Assembly: GCA_026182355.1 (NCBI GenBank)
Contig: JAPFBL010000546.1
Span: 10,001 to 74,000, forward strand
Direction of reading: 5' to 3'
DNA: 64,000 nt
Source of the DNA: Hermatobates lingyangjiaoensis
Taxonomy: Eukaryota > Arthropoda > Insecta > Hemiptera > Hermatobatidae
Made by a program: the position numbers and the translations under genes. The notes under the pieces were generated by a model that was not told the DNA's origin, did no database searches, and worked only from the letters and a program-made list of their open reading frames with translations. This document shows positions 52,786-62,794 of the stretch, one piece after another (the first letter of the stretch is position 1; each line of letters begins with the position of its first letter).

Positions 52786-52959
52786 AAGGGTCAAATTAAG
52801 AAAGAAATTTAAAAACATGATCTAAATCTATAATATATATATATACTCTGGAATTGTTTTTGACCTCTTCATTCAACAGAACATTTAGTAAGTTTTTTTT
52901 CTGGGGGCTAGGCCTTTGAATATCATACATAGCCTCAAACTTACAGTAGAAAAATTAAA

Positions 52960-53350
52960 TGACAATCTTTAAATATTATACCACGAAAAAGAACATAACT
53001 GACTGCAAATTTTAGAAGCCCTGTGTATAAGACAGCACAAACCTAACCTGAACAATCAGGCCACGAGTTTCGTGAAAATTTTAAAACTACATGCAGAAAC
53101 CGTGATTAAGTAAAAGACTCTATATCTTTAGTGTCATTAATTAGCTATAGGAATCCTAAAGCAAAAACTGAAATACTAGAACCTTACAAGGCTGTGTAAC
53201 CTCCCAGGTATACACCATGTAATAATTCTCTATTGTTTCAATGTAGTTAGTAATTTGAATTGTTACAGTATTTATTGTTATTTTTTATTATTTAGTTATT
53301 AATCTGTAATGTCCTTGAAGATGGTCAAAGTTGACTGAAACGTTAGAAAT
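52960..53350 (+). pseudogene. PLE C-terminal fragment followed by hairpin motif
   Basis: 52985-53110 reads HEKEHN, stop, LQILEALCIRQHKPNLNNQA, then ILKLHAET, the same pattern as 27415-27680 and 38055-38290 with one in-frame stop. About 200 bp downstream, CTTGAAGAT, GGTCAA/TTGACT stem, GAAACGTTAG (53314-53347). The order C-terminus then terminus is that expected at a PLE 3' end. Confidence 0.55.
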
Positions 53351-53579
53351 GCAATTTAGAGTGTATATGCTCGTAATAGAGTTTGTAACATTAGATTAAA
53401 ATAATGTAACTAACTGGTATGCAGTTTGGTGCATTGTTGCATAGTACCTGATAGATTAAAAAATATCTTTAGAAGAATGAAAAAATTAATTAGAAGAATA
53501 ACTACAATGTAAATAGCCATATCATTCAATGAAACATGTTTGAATAAAGGTTTTTCCATCGAAATATAGCAATATATTT

Positions 53580-53920
53580 ATTTGTAAATTTTGGTAGCAA
53601 TACTTTCTGTATACATACATTGTTAAAAATTAGACCATATTTAGCTGAAACTTGCTTTTTCATAAGTTTCTCGAGTTTCCGGAATAATGATCTTGTTACT
53701 GTATCCACAGAATATAGTAAGTTACCAATATAAAGCTTTAAATTTCAAAATGCATTCATATCTTGATAATGGCTGAAACAGCAGAAACATGTGTTCATTT
53801 AGCATGTCCATTAGTAACATACTATATTCTGTGGATACAGTAACAAGACCGTTATTCCGGAAACTCAAAAAACTTATAAAAAAGCAAGTTTCAGCTAAAT
53901 ATGATCTAATTTTTAACAAG

Positions 53921-53930
<10 letters not shown>
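53580..53930. repeat. PLE N-terminal palindrome, arms about 100 bp
   Basis: Arms about 53628-53724 and 53815-53919. Both encode the TRSLFRKLEKLMKKQVSAKY-type helix (minus) and its near copy (plus). The left end carries TTTGTAAATTTTGGTAGCA at the junction, here without long (TA)n. Confidence 0.75.
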
Positions 53931-53956
<26 letters not shown>

Positions 53957-53974
53957 TTTCCTACATTGAACTAC

Positions 53975-54004
<30 letters not shown>

Positions 54005-54022
<18 letters not shown>

Positions 54023-54135
54023 TTTAACACATAGAAAAGAACACAGAAAGACACTACAGAACTCACTTCGATATTTCGACATCCGTCGTCATCGGGAAGA
54101 AGTGCGAAGTACTCGCGTTGAGAAGCAAACTACTA
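54005..54135 (-). mobile_element. PLE terminal fragment, copy of 3044-3180
   Basis: CACTTTAACACATAGAAAAG to AGTGCGAAGTACTCGCGTTG, with antisense CCGATGACGACGGATGTCGAAA. (TA)n both sides. Confidence 0.7.
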
Positions 54136-54137
54136 CT

Positions 54138-54159
<22 letters not shown>

Positions 54160-54182
<23 letters not shown>

Positions 54183-54574
54183 GTTACAGCTAGAGAACAC
54201 AAGAAAAAGGACGAACACTCACGAATCTCGATTATTTCGGCGTCTTGCCGTCTTCAGGAGAGTAGAAAGAAAGAAAATAAAATAAAAGGAGAAAGAATGA
54301 AGGAACGGAGACGTAAATGCGTCCACTGGCCGATGTAAACTGGCGCGATACAATGACACGCAGTGCAGCCATCTTACCAACGTGAACCAGTGTAGGCTGT
54401 GAGTTAAAAAAATTATAAAAGTGATATTTAAGTAAAAGGGAGGAGAAAAGTAAAAAAGAGAAAGGAAAGGAAAAAAACATAAAACTAACTAAAATTAAAC
54501 GAGGAAAAAAAAAATATATATATAAATAAATAAATAAATGAATAAATAAATAAAGATAAAAATAAAATAAAAAA
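54160..54574 (-). mobile_element. PLE 3' region and pLTR-like terminus
   Basis: Directly downstream of the PLE ORF on its strand. About 190 bp of A/T-rich 3' sequence, then the terminus 54375-54165, with CTGAAGAC, GGC/GCC stem, GAAA (54257-54235) and GTGAGT (54222-54217), ending at (TA)n near 54175. Matches the solo copy 3428-3626, where the stem is GG/CC. Confidence 0.75.
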
Positions 54575-55780
54575 TCATCTGATTAAATTTAGACCAGGGG
54601 AATTTCTTGCACCCAATAACCAAATGAAGGCTTCCTCAGAAGCCCTTAGAGTGGTCTGGGTGTCATCATTTGAGAGTTTTCTTAATATTTTAACCCTGAA
54701 GCAATCGTTGAAGGGAAGGTTATGGAGATTGGCGTGGGTGGCAACAGGCAGCTGCTTGCGTTGACCAACGGATGACCTGTGACCATTCATACGGAGGCTA
54801 AGTGACGTGGAAGTCAGGCCCACGTAGAATGAGTCACATTGTGTGCAGTCCAGACGATAAACACAATTGCTGGAAGTGCAAGAACTAGCAAAGGAGAGAG
54901 GGTATGAATGGTTGTTCACTGTCGAAATGAAATGGCTGTCAGGATTGATGATGGGACAGGTGAGGCATTTCCTTCTGCCACATTGCTTTGTGCCAAAAGT
55001 GTCAGGTGCAGGCCTGGAGCGTTTAAAACTTCTATGGGAGAAGATATTGCCCAGAGTGGGGGGTCGTCTAAAGGAAATCCGGGGTGATTTGGTGAAAATA
55101 TTGGAAGTGGTCGGAGAGGATGACAGGAGAGGGAAGAGTTCCTTGATGACTAAGCGTAACTTATTAATTGTGGGAAAGTATGTGGTGGTGAGGAAGGGGC
55201 TATTATTATCGGAAATGCAATTATTTCGAGGTGTATGAATGATTCCAGCCGGGATGATACGCTTGTCAAGAAGATGTTGGGGGTAGCCACGTTCAAGAAA
55301 TTTATTTTTCAGTTGACTAATCTGGTGTCGTTTGTCCTGAATATTGCTACAAATTCTATGGATACGATGTGAAAGGGAACGTGGAATAGACTTCATAATG
55401 TGTGGCGGGTGACAACTGCTGAAATGGAGATATTGTTGGGGATTGGTTGGCTTTGTGTATATGGAGGTGACCAAACTACCTTTGTCTATGGTGATATTAA
55501 CATCTAAAAAGGTTATAGCTTTATCAGAAACGGAGTGAGTGAATGAGATGGAGGGGGAAAAATGTTCAAATGAGTTGATAAAAAAGGTCAAATTGGCTTC
55601 CCCGTGGGGCCATATAAAAAAGATGTCATCTATGTAACGGGTATAGAGAAGGGGCAAGAGAGAGCAGGTATTGAGAAAGGCCTGTTCCAGCTTTGCCATG
55701 AACAGACATGCGAAAGATGGGGCCATACTAGTTCCCATTGCTGTACCTCTGACTTGGAGATAGTATGTATCATCAAACAC
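54575..55780 (-). CDS. Penelope-like element protein, 5'-truncated: RT (second half) plus GIY-YIG endonuclease
   Basis: An open frame of 401 codons. The first codon (GTG) is not a real start: the frame continues upstream into (TA)n, so the element is truncated there. Order of domains: RT motif B-like QVRGTAMGTSMAPSFA (residues about 9-24), catalytic YIDD (49-52), ITFLDVNI and YTKPTNPQQYLHFSSCHPPH typical of the PLE/TERT-related RT, a thumb region, a Cys-rich linker CGRRKCLTC (about 250), then a GIY-YIG-type domain with CVYRLDCTQC and FYVGLTS and an R...H pair (LRMNGHRS), ending LGARNSPGLNLIR. Lacks the N-terminal region and RT motifs 1-3. Intact downstream to its terminus. In the family the RT copies RNA and the nuclease nicks the target, often at AT-rich DNA. 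No stop or frameshift in 1.2 kb suggests a fairly recent insertion. Confidence 0.9.
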   Translation of the reverse strand: MFDDTYYLQVRGTAMGTSMAPSFACLFMAKLEQAFLNTCSLLPLLYTRYIDDIFFIWPHGEANLTFFINSFEHFSPSISFTHSVSDKAITFLDVNITIDKGSLVTSIYTKPTNPQQYLHFSSCHPPHIMKSIPRSLSHRIHRICSNIQDKRHQISQLKNKFLERGYPQHLLDKRIIPAGIIHTPRNNCISDNNSPFLTTTYFPTINKLRLVIKELFPLLSSSPTTSNIFTKSPRISFRRPPTLGNIFSHRSFKRSRPAPDTFGTKQCGRRKCLTCPIINPDSHFISTVNNHSYPLSFASSCTSSNCVYRLDCTQCDSFYVGLTSTSLSLRMNGHRSSVGQRKQLPVATHANLHNLPFNDCFRVKILRKLSNDDTQTTLRASEEAFIWLLGARNSPGLNLIR

Positions 55781-55830
55781 GATACATATATATGTATACG
55801 ATATGTATACGATATATATATATATATATA

Positions 55831-56197
55831 TCAGGGTGATTGAAAAGTTAAATACAATTTATTTTAAATCTCAATTTTGTGTATATATTACTTAATGTAT
55901 GGCAATTTAATTTATGTTCTTGTTTTTTTCAGATTTATTTAAATCTGAATTTGGAAGAACTTGAAGGGCGAATACGAGAAGTTATGATTTCCATCCCACA
56001 AGAATTTCTTGCGAAATCAGTTGATGCGATTCCTGGTCGACTTGAGAAGCTGGTGGCAAATAAAGGCGCCCATATCGAATTTTAAATAAAAGCCCATGCA
56101 TTATACTTCCTTCTCATATTCATTAATTGTAGAAATTATATTTTAAAAATAAATTATAGTTTTTTTAAAATAGAGAGTTACTTTTCAATCACCCGCA
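55831..56197 (+). mobile_element. Tc1/mariner-type deletion derivative in (TA)n
   Basis: Ends CAGGGTGATTGAAAAGT and ACTTTTCAATCACCCG are inverted repeats, and both lie next to TA. 55930-56085 encodes LNLNLEELEGRIREVMISIP, then FLAKSVDAIPGRLEKLVANK and a stop, which fits the last helices of a mariner-type transposase. About 367 bp; the catalytic domain is missing. Confidence 0.8.
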
Positions 56198-56204
56198 TAT
56201 ATAT

Positions 56205-56335
56205 GAGTTCAAAATTCAAGAAGAGTAACACACAGAGTAAGGAAACACACTTACAGACTCAAATTTTCGGGTCATCTGTCTTCAGGAGAAAAGAAAAATG
56301 GAGACCAATTACGTTGTAGACGAACGGCAAGTAAT
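56205..56335 (-). mobile_element. PLE terminal fragment, 'GTCTGTAAGTGTG' family
   Basis: Minus 56285-56264: CTGAAGAC, AGATGACCCGAAAATTTG, then AGTCTGTAAGTGTG. Ends GAACGGCAAGTAATATA near (TA)n. Confidence 0.6.
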
Positions 56336-56344
56336 ATACATATA

Positions 56345-56700
56345 TACTCTCGAATTGTTCTTGACCTCTTCATTCGACAGAGTATTTAGTCAGTTTTTTT
56401 TAGGGCTAGGTCTTTGAATTGAAATAATCAGTCTTATACCAACGTTTCAATGAACTATATGCATTTTATTTATATATTTGAATGAATATACATTTGCAGT
56501 ATGGACTATAATGTTAAGTTTTAATTTTAGTATTGTAGTCAATACAGACATTGTATTTTAATTTTGAAAATATTGTAGCCATATCTTATTTTTGTAACCC
56601 TGAGGAAGATGTATAAATTTATTGAAACGTTGGTATAAGGAGGAGTAGTTCAATGCAAAAACCTTGTACTCAAAAAAATATAAATACTTATATTAAATAG
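56345..56700 (+). mobile_element. PLE terminal fragment, 'GAAACGTTGGTATAAGG' family
   Basis: CTGAGGAAGATGTATAAATT, then TATTGAAACGTTGG (56600-56634). At left, CTCGAATTGTTCTTGACC and TAGGGCTAGGTC also occur at 52840-52920 and resemble the 28590 palindrome ends. TACCAACGTTTCAATG near 56440 is the antisense end, so this is a wide inverted pair. Confidence 0.6.
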
Positions 56701-58590
56701 TTATTATAAAGTATTATAGAAAAAAGTAAGAAAAACATTTGAAATAAGATGCAAAATTAATCTTAACCATTAATATAAGACTATTATTGCATTATAAGGT
56801 CACAAATTGCTCAGGTCTTTTATATGAGAATTATATAAAAAAAATTCTACAAGTATAGCAGGTCATCCCTTAGTCCAGGATAAACAAACAGTTTTTATAA
56901 CTTTATTGCTATTTGCCCTGATTAAAATTTCATGGATTTTTTTTTATAACTTGGTAATTTTTTGTTCCATTTTTGGTCAAATTTTCATGATTTTTAATGA
57001 GCTGTTTAGCGTCAAAAAAACATTTTATGAACACAGAAATCGTACTGTAACGCCCATTTGAAGAATGTAATTTTAAAAAAAAATCTCAACTCATTCTCCA
57101 CATACTGTTCTATCTTTAGGCATATTTTCATTTTGATCTGTCAAACGGTATGGTTTTTATGACTCTCACAAGCTTTGAGATTGAATTATAAGTCAAAAAT
57201 ATTTTTTTTGTTTTAAAACTCTGAATATATTTTTCGTTTATTACATTTGTAACCTTAAAGATAATGCCAAACTTTCAAAACTCTAAAATTAGCAGTTTAG
57301 GAGAAAAAAAGTTTTCTAAAAACCGGTTATGGCAAAAAAAACTGACTTTCCCATCATGTATAATTCTTCCCAAACAATAGGGAAAGTATAAAAAACTATT
57401 AATTCACTGTACTGTTCATCCTTGGAGGTAAAACAAATCATCAAACATAAGAAATAATATTCAAATCCAGAAATAATGGACACCAAAGGCTACCACTAAT
57501 ATAAAAAATAAATTCCATTTGGCAGAATATTGGAATAAACTTAGGATTTATACATAAACAGTAAAATGTTTTATTAAAAGAAAGAAAATTATCCCAAATT
57601 AATTTTCAAAGAGCAAATTTATTTTCTTAATTTTCTTACTTATGTATTAATAGTAATACATAATTTTAAGTATTTTAACATTTAATAGTACAAATTAATA
57701 GTACATAGTACATTGTACTAGTACTAGTAATTGTAATAGTAATAGTACATTGCATTAGTTAATACAAAAAGTGAAGTCCTTACAATATATAATCTATTAA
57801 ATTAAAACAAAGTAATTTCATTTTTATATCGAGCAAAAAAAAAAAAGAATTTAATTTAAAAATAATAATTAGTAATATTTTTCTAAATTCTTTTTTTTTA
57901 ATAAGATACTAATATATTACAATATTGTAGAGTCTGATATGTTTTCTTTAAGTTTCATTGTATTATGTATTATGAAAGTATTATGTTACGTATTATGAAA
58001 GGTAAAAATGATAAAACCAAATTATAAACTATTAATGTCAGAAAAAACATACAAGATACCAGTTATCATCTTATATCTTGCAATAATAAGTAGAAATAGT
58101 AACTAATTTAGAAAATTAACACTAATTTAAAAATATTAGCTAATTTAGTTAATAATTAGAAATAGTAAATCATTAATGAACTATTAATTGAGAGATTAAA
58201 GAAAATAAAGTACAACAATTATAATATATACAAGAAACCTAAGAATTATTGTAGGGTATAAATTATATGTGGAGACCATTTCATTAGATTTTTATCCTAC
58301 AATGAGTAAATACCACATAATAACTGATTGCACTACATTAGAACTAAGAATTATTACATAAATAGTTCTCACTTAATTAAAATTAATGACTTATTAACTT
58401 ATTAATTAACTTAAATTAATGACTTTATTACTCAATAATTAAATTAAAAGCAGTAATAAGTTAAATAATGATTTTATAACGATTTGCAAGTTCTATCAAT
58501 TTAATTTAAACTGAATATAAAAAATATAGGTTTATGATAGATTACTAAGAAATTAGTTTAAAACAAAAAATGGCTTGTGAAATACCTTTC
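56700..58590. other. Very AT-rich stretch, one PLE end
   Basis: No coding frame supported. 58255-58335 contains TATGTGGAGACCATTTCATT and AATGAGTAAATACCACATAA, the end of the 'GAAACGCG' PLE family without its hairpin. Confidence 0.5.
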
Positions 58591-58591
58591 T

Positions 58592-60055
58592 ACATAATCA
58601 ATATTAATACAAAATAAACTTTTTTAATTAAATAATGAATCTAATACATATACTAGTCGAATTTAGTAATTGAATTTTCAGGTTATTCGATATCAGGTTA
58701 TTCTGATTTATTTTAAGAATTGAAACATTAATTAAAAAAAAAAAGTTGTATTCATATTCTGTTACTGATTTTATTTTAAAGTTGTTAAAATTACTTTAAA
58801 ACTTTGTATATAAAGTTGTAAACAATATAAAAGTTAAAATTTCATTAAAAATTGAATCAGTAGTCATATTATAACCTGCTTTTATTAATATTTGTTTCTA
58901 TGAATAGAACTATTCATTTTACTATTTTCCTTTTTTGTCTAGTATTAAAACAATATATTTGAACTACATGAATTGTTATTAATACATAGAAAACCATTTA
59001 ATCATATAATATTCTAATAATTAGAAATAATTAAATGGTTCTATATTGGATTAGTTTTTGTAGGAATAACTATTTTTTAAACTATAGTTTGATTGTATAT
59101 TTGTTTAAATGAGTCACTTTTTAATGTTTTTGAAAGTTTTAGTGCTATTATTTAATTAAAAATAACTCTTATACTAATTGGATGGTAATTTTTAAATTGT
59201 GTTCTAACCTTCTTCTTGTTGTGCAGAGTATATTCTTTCTTCTTTTCAAACAGTTATACACGAATACGAATAATAATTTGAAACGTGTGCATGACTTGGT
59301 AATTTAATTAATAAAATCACTTTTAAACTTCTTAATAACAGTTTTTGTTTAAAAAAACCGATTAAAAGAAACCGAAGCTTACAGATTTAACAAAGAAGGA
59401 CGCCATGATGATTTCAAAGGAATATAGCAGAGATTTGGCTCTGAATTCAATCAGTGTTGACACAATGGACAGAAAAAAACTATAAACTAAAAACACACCT
59501 ATACATATTGGTTTGTTGTATTAAATAAAAACGATTCTATACAATCAATATTAATACAAAATAAACTTTTTTAATTAAATAATGAATCTAATACATATAC
59601 TAGTGGAATTTAGTAATTGAATTTTCAGGTTATTCGATAACAATATGTTTTATGCTTTTAAAAATTTGTTTTGGTGTATGTTAATTTACTGTAAATAAAT
59701 TTATTAACTTAGATATTAATTCAAAATAAACTTATTCAATTAAATAATTTTAAATAATGAATCTAATACATAAACTAGTGGAATTTAGTAATTGAATTTT
59801 CAGGTTATTCGATAACAATATGTTTTATGCTTTTAAAAATTTGTTTTGGTGTATGTTAATTTACTGTAAATAAATTTATTAACTTAGATATTAATTCAAA
59901 ATAAACTTATTCAATTAAATAATGAATCTAATACATAAACTAGTGGAATTTAATAATTGGATTTTTTAGGTTGGTCGATAACAATCTGTTTTATGTTTTA
60001 AAAAAATTCTGTTGGTGAATATTAATTTACTGTAAATAAATTGATTAAGTTAGTC
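58592..60055. repeat. Tandem and dispersed repeat of 164-176-bp units
   Basis: AATGAATCTAATACATA starts at 58633, 59581, 59757 and 59921. The last three are tandem (176 and 164 bp) and share GGTTATTCGATAACAATATG and TTGGTGTATGTTAATTTACT. The first copy is about 950 bp upstream. Confidence 0.8.
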
Positions 60056-60089
60056 AACTAGCAATTATATTCAATTATTTAAATTATTA

Positions 60090-60240
60090 GTTGTGCAATC
60101 CATAATTGTGTGGTATTTACTCATTCTGAGGTAAAATGGATAAACAAACAAAAGTCTCCACACAAATTAAGTTTTATTCAACAAACAACAACTCGTTTCG
60201 AACACTTTGTGTTCACCATCAGGAAGACACCAAGGATTTG
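60090..60240 (-). mobile_element. PLE terminal fragment, 'GAAACGAG' family
   Basis: Minus 60222-60192: CTGATGGT, GAACAC/GTGTTC stem, GAAACGAG, running to TGAGTAAATACCACAC. The stem matches 32245-32275 exactly while flanks differ. Confidence 0.65.
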
Positions 60241-61055
60241 GTGCTGAAGGGTTGATTAATTTCCTGATGGGTTTTGTATTAAATTCCTACCAGTCAAAAC
60301 AACTAGTAGGAAATGAATTTATCACTGTTTATTTATTCTTTATTTATCATTCATTGATAAATCTTCATTGAATTTTATCATTCAATTATTTGTTTTTAAT
60401 GCAGTTATCTCTATTTTGTTAATTTCAATGAATATGTAATAATTCTCACAACCTTGTAAAAAAATCAAATCAACTACAATGACTAATAATCAAGACTAGA
60501 GTCATTTCTTAGGTAGTATTTTTAATTAATTTTCAACATATTGCAAATTTATATTGTTGAGTTTATATAGTTTATTATTATCATTTCAAAGAGTTTAGTT
60601 TAGCTAAAACAAATAAAGAAGGAACCATTTTTTTTAAAAAAATTACTGAGAACACTACATTTTTAAGTTTTATTTGAATAATTAATTATTTTATCAATTA
60701 CATTTTATTCTAAGTCATGTAATTAGTTGTGTAATTTCTTTTACATAATTATCTTAAAATTTAAATTAACTTAATTCATTTATATTATTAATTAAAGCGG
60801 TATTTTTGTAAAAAATGAATTCTATCAAATCATGAGCAACGCAAGCAGTTATTGTGTGTTTTCTTTTAATTGTAATTAATGTTACTCATTGCATTACTTC
60901 CATTTTTTTTACACTTTTTGTACAGTAAATCTTATTTTTATTTTGATAATAGTAGAATTAAGTTATTGTGTTGTATTTATCTTTGAATAGAAATCTTAGT
61001 CTTTTCACATAAAGGAATTAGTGTCCTTTGACTCCTGAAACAGTCAATATCACCT
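60241..61055. other. AT-rich spacer, nothing recognised
   Basis: Homopolymer-rich, no supported gene. Confidence 0.4.
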
Positions 61056-61059
61056 TACT

Positions 61060-61150
61060 GAGGCAAATGTAACCTGAAGATGAACACTAAAGTTCGAAAC
61101 GAGTCATCAAAACTTTTTTTGTGTGTGAAACTTATTATTTCTTCCTCTTT
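61060..61150 (+). mobile_element. PLE terminal fragment, 'GAAACGAG' family
   Basis: CTGAAGAT, GAACACTAAAGTTC hairpin, GAAACGAG (61074-61101), then TTTTTTTGTGTGTGAAAC. Faces the copy at 60090-60240, making an inverted pair about 830 bp apart. Confidence 0.65.
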
Positions 61151-61495
61151 CTAATATAAATCTATTAAATAACCTATTTTGAAAACTAGATAGGTTTTTA
61201 ATATAATTATAGAAATCCTGCAAGGAACTACACATAAGAATGCCTTAACAGATTTTTAGGGTTAAGTTTATTTCTATAACAATAACTCGAATTAGTACTA
61301 ATAATTTTTTATTTTGTTATATACTAATACTAATATTAGTAAGAGTAACATAAAAATATTAATTAGTAATGTTAATTAACACATTTGGTATAAACATTTT
61401 AAAAATCAAATAAAATGATTTTGGGTAAAAAAATTTATAAAAAAATACAAAACTGCGTATCATATAGTTTCTAATGGCTAAATAGTGGTTATGGT
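61151..61495. other. AT-rich spacer
   Basis: Nothing supported. Confidence 0.35.
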
Positions 61496-61498
61496 AAT

Positions 61499-61680
61499 GG
61501 GTGTCAGAGTAGTCCAGTGGCTTGTGTGCTCACCTTTGGATTGGTAGTTCCGGGGTTCAATACCCAATCTGGTCTTCGATTTATTCACTCGGAAAGATGA
61601 AAAAAAAAACTGAGTTTGTTTTTCTTCAGAGAGGACGTTAAGGCTGTACTATTCAGGTACTCGTTAAAGATTTACTGGGG
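61499..61680 (+). mobile_element. SINE, diverged, 3' truncated
   Basis: GGGTGTCAGAGTAGTCCAGT head, box B GGGGTTCAATACC, TTCGATTTATTCACTCGG, AGAGGACGTTAAG and GGTACTCGTTAAAGAT. Confidence 0.75.
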
Positions 61681-61739
61681 TAGTAATGGCGTGATTAAGC
61701 ACCATTTGACTCCGACTTTCGGTCTTCACGAGGCTACTC

Positions 61740-62200
61740 TGTTAACCTGCTGTATGCAGGGACAAACGAAAGAGGAGAAGGGGATCAGGGGCTGGGCCTG
61801 GCCACCTTCGTTTCACATCCTTCCTAATCCCAAATCCCCTCCTTTTATCTCAGCCCCAATCTAAGGTGTAATGCGATCCGTGCCGAAATATGAATGATAC
61901 AGGGGTTACTGTATTATGAACGGAGCCTCAATAGTACCAGGCGACCCCCTTGAGTAAATTGCCTTACTCCGGTATGCGGTGTTCTTCCGGAGCGGACAAA
62001 ATACCACCGATAAAGCTTCAGGGATTTTCCCCTGTATGATACTAAGGAGAAGGAAGTCCGGAGACCATCTTCCGGAAGCGCATATTGTCCAAAAGCGCTA
62101 ACTAGTGGGAGCCAACCTCCCACAAGTGCACCTGAAGACCCGAAGAAGGAGAAAGGAAGTTACTTTCTCCCGAAACGTAAGGAGTCTGAATAGACATTAT
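61740..62200 (+). mobile_element. GC-richer element with a long-stem hairpin motif
   Basis: Base composition is unlike the surroundings. 62132-62176 reads CTGAAGACCCGAAGAA, then an 8-bp stem GGAGAAAG/CTTTCTCC with a 7-nt loop, then CGAAACG. Just before, GTGGGAGCCAACCTCCCAC is a second hairpin (62105-62123). Both are found inverted at 63306-63361. Probably another PLE family terminus. Confidence 0.6.
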
Positions 62201-62660
62201 CAATGATGGTTTGTGCAGATTCGTCAAAGAGGAAGAAACACCATTGCACCTGCTGACTGACTCTTAGCCAACTTTGCTGCACAGAGGTAGGTGCTTCGGG
62301 ATACTCAACAAAACCATAGAAAAACTTTTACCCGCTGGAACCAGCAAAAGTGCTGACCTTCTTGGAGGCGTTGAAGCTAACTGCTGGGATACTTTAGTAC
62401 AGAAGGGGGGGAAGTACAATAGTTTTTTTTATTAAGATGCAGTGCTATAGTCACCCTCAAATAATAATAAAGAGTTACTACTCTAAATACGGTTGAGGCG
62501 TGACGTAGAATCGTGGTGCCCGCCTCCGCGAGGTCCACCTCGGACACCCCCCAAGTTTGGGTGGCTAAACTTAGAGGTGACAAAAAGGGCAACACGTTAA
62601 ATAGTCGGCCTGATTTGATCTAATGGTGTAAATGGCTAGAAAGTTAAGGTGAACAGCGAT
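62200..62660. other. GC-richer unassigned segment
   Basis: Contains CCGCCTCCGCGAGGTCCACC (about 62522), inverted at about 63786-63810. No domain recognised in any frame. Confidence 0.35.
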
Positions 62661-62665
62661 CAAAA

Positions 62666-62790
62666 CAGGTTGAGTGAGACAAAATTTAGGACTGCTAAAG
62701 TAGATGTTCATTTCTGTAGTGTGACAAAGGGCTAATTTTCGTCCTTTGTTTGTGGTCTCATGGGACTGCGATTACAATTCAACCACCACT
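62666..62790 (+). mobile_element. SINE 3' fragment
   Basis: GAGTGAGACAAAATTTAGGA to GGTCTCATGGGACTGCGATT, diverged. Confidence 0.6.
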
Positions 62791-62794
62791 CCTC

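Noticed and set aside
4091..53930. Palindromes as pure sequencing or assembly artefacts
   Set aside because: Artefactual inversions have arbitrary edges. Here both edges coincide with (TA)n or with fixed element positions, arms have diverged, and the same palindrome recurs at separate loci. Individual near-perfect cases such as 45614-45831 still deserve confirmation.
2742..54338. Many short frames rich in alternating Tyr-Ile
   Set aside because: These are (TA)n microsatellites read as protein. Only the parts outside the (TA)n that match the PLE N-terminal helix were kept.
1700..62176. Calling the hairpin motifs canonical hammerhead ribozymes
   Set aside because: The spacing leaves one extra base after CUGANGA in nearly all copies, and stem III and a clear NUH cleavage site are not evident. 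I therefore keep 'hammerhead-like'.
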